This document shows, one piece after another, positions 6,155-6,784 of a stretch of DNA of 6,784 nt. The position numbers were made by a program, and so were the translations under genes. The stretch comes from Myxococcales bacterium (lineage in GTDB: Bacteria > Myxococcota_A > Polyangia > Palsa-1104). The notes under the pieces are model-generated. The model had not been told where the DNA came from. It saw nothing but the letters and a program-made list of their open reading frames with translations, and ran no database searches. Position 1 is the first letter of the stretch; each line of letters begins with the position of its first letter. The stretch is taken from the NCBI GenBank assembly GCA_023248835.1, contig JAHFDU010000225.1:1-6784 (forward strand). Reading direction: 5' to 3'.

Positions 6155-6235
6155 TTTCGGCGGCGAAAAAATATCACACCTGGCCTTCTGGCAACAGCTT
6201 GACTTCAACCAGTCAACCGACGACGATGGTGCGCC
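6155..6235. promoter_or_regulatory. Divergent intergenic region between mpl and the PilZ gene
   Basis: This 81-bp gap must hold the starts for both directions. It contains an inverted repeat TTGACT-N6-AGTCAA (6199-6204, 6211-6216), each half of which also resembles a -35 box for one strand. Toward mpl, the minus strand has TGTGATATT (an extended -10 pattern, about 6177-6169) a short distance before the ATG, but with no good -35 at the right spacing. Toward the PilZ gene no -10 box is convincing. The assignment is tentative. Confidence 0.35.
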
Positions 6236-6592
6236 ATGGAACCAAAGCCTCGCGATCACTATCGCGGCAAACCGCGCCCGGAACGTCGGGTGCCGATTCG
6301 CTATTCGGTGGCAGGCGGCAGTGTCATCGATTCTTTCACCAAGAACATCGGTGTCGGCGGCACATTCATTCTGACTGCGCATCCGCCCGAAGTCGGCACC
6401 CTTCTGCACGTGACGCTGCCGCTGGCCAACGGATCGCCTCCGCTTTCAATTGCGGGAGCGGAAGTACGTTGGTCGCTGACCGGAACGAGCAAGGAGCCGG
6501 GCATGGGCGTCAAATTTCCGACGCTCGACGCCGATCAGCTGCTGGCGCTCACCGAATTTCTCGATTCGTTCGTCGATCTGCAAGAGATGTAG
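6236..6592 (+). CDS. Single-domain PilZ protein, possible c-di-GMP effector
   Basis: This 118-residue protein looks like a lone PilZ domain. RVPIR (18-22) fits the RxxxR motif at the start of the domain, and NIGVGGTFI (37-45) fits the second motif [D/N]xSxxG except that Ser is replaced by Gly at 39. Strand-like segments follow (GTLLHVTLPL, IAGAEVRWSL, PGMGVKFPTL) with a C-terminal helix. This NIGxGG variant is common in the small PilZ proteins of myxobacteria and other delta-type groups. PilZ domains bind cyclic di-GMP and control motility, polysaccharide production or development; whether this one still binds is uncertain because of the Gly. No signal peptide or transmembrane segment is seen, so it is cytoplasmic. 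No other start codon is in frame nearby, and the Shine-Dalgarno is weak. It is divergent from mpl, and its last 44 nt overlap the convergent mnmG end. Confidence 0.85.
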   Translation: MEPKPRDHYRGKPRPERRVPIRYSVAGGSVIDSFTKNIGVGGTFILTAHPPEVGTLLHVTLPLANGSPPLSIAGAEVRWSLTGTSKEPGMGVKFPTLDADQLLALTEFLDSFVDLQEM

Positions 6593-6782
6593 CTGGGTCT
6601 CTGCGACCGTTCGCACGCAAATACACAATCAATATCGAAACTGCGGCGGGGGTCACGCCGGGAATGCGACTGGCTTGGCCGATCGAACGCGGTCGCACGC
6701 GAGACAGCTTTTCCTTCACTTCGCGTGACAGCCCCGAAAGTTCAAAATCAAATTCACTCGGCACCGCTAGATGTTCGAGCGA
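6549..6782 (-). CDS. mnmG: tRNA uridine-5-carboxymethylaminomethyl modification protein MnmG (GidA), C-terminal end (partial)
   Basis: This frame enters from the right edge and encodes only the end of the protein: SLEHLAVPSEFDFELSGLS, then EVKEKLSRVRPRSIGQASRIPGVTPAAVSILIVYL. The block RPxSIGQASRIPGVTPAAVS is the hallmark of the MnmG C-terminal domain. MnmG, with MnmE, makes cmnm5U at the wobble position of certain tRNAs using FAD and a methylene-folate; its C-terminal helical domain contacts MnmE and tRNA. The FAD-binding part lies outside the window. After the conserved LIVYLR the frame continues about 20 Arg-rich residues to a TGA at 6551-6549, read opposite the PilZ gene. Most relatives end soon after this point, so the tail is unusual. 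The GTG at 6764 is an internal Val codon, not a start, since the family similarity continues upstream of it. Confidence 0.93.
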   Translation of the reverse strand, partial: SLEHLAVPSEFDFELSGLSREVKEKLSRVRPRSIGQASRIPGVTPAAVSILIVYLRANGRRDPATSLADRRTNREIR

Positions 6783-6784
6783 CT

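Noticed and set aside
6199..6227. TTGACT as the -35 of a PilZ gene promoter
   Set aside because: At 17-nt spacing the -10 position reads GACGAT, a poor match, and would leave almost no leader before the ATG at 6236.
6155..6409. 85-residue N-terminal extension of Mpl
   Set aside because: The MKIHLIGICGTG start at 6154 matches the family start. The extension has no similarity and would run over the divergent promoter region and the PilZ gene.

Overview
The window looks like chromosome from a GC-rich proteobacterium. The best fit is a deltaproteobacterial-type lineage (Desulfobacterota, Myxococcota or Binatota-like). Evidence for this is a bacterial type A RNase P RNA directly behind a C4 zinc-ribbon coiled-coil gene, a murein-recycling ligase Mpl, a short one-domain PilZ protein with an NIGxGG motif, and a tRNA without encoded CCA. 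The lineage is an inference from gene content; no rRNA gene is present.

Left part, plus strand (2-1095): the C-terminal end of an ABC-F type ATPase, then a 234-residue protein I cannot name. It has beta-rich repeats and ends in an outer-membrane-like phenylalanine. A GC-rich, gene-free 366 bp stretch (1096-1461) with nested inverted repeats follows.

Centre-left, plus strand (1462-3375): a tRNA with a CAT anticodon (probably lysidine-modified tRNA-Ile2), 13 nt later a zinc-ribbon coiled-coil protein, 3 nt later the RNase P RNA gene rnpB, and 40 nt later a YfcF-family glutathione transferase. The tight spacing suggests one transcription unit in which the tRNA is excised by an enzyme whose RNA subunit lies downstream.

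Convergent junction (3369-3517): a roughly 135 bp near-palindrome lies between yfcF and suhB. It is flanked by the 7-bp direct repeat GTACTAG, one copy of which contains the yfcF stop codon. It looks like a small non-autonomous inverted-repeat insertion (MITE-like).

Right part, minus strand (3531-6154): a two-gene operon reading leftward. The first gene is an Mpl ligase carrying an in-frame C-terminal GNAT acetyltransferase domain, and 2 nt behind it lies an inositol-monophosphatase family protein (SuhB-like). A short divergent region leads to a PilZ protein on the plus strand. Its 3' end overlaps the 3' end of a convergent mnmG gene that runs off the right edge.

The most notable observations are the Mpl-GNAT fusion, the palindromic element with candidate target-site duplication, and the tRNA / zinc-ribbon / rnpB arrangement.
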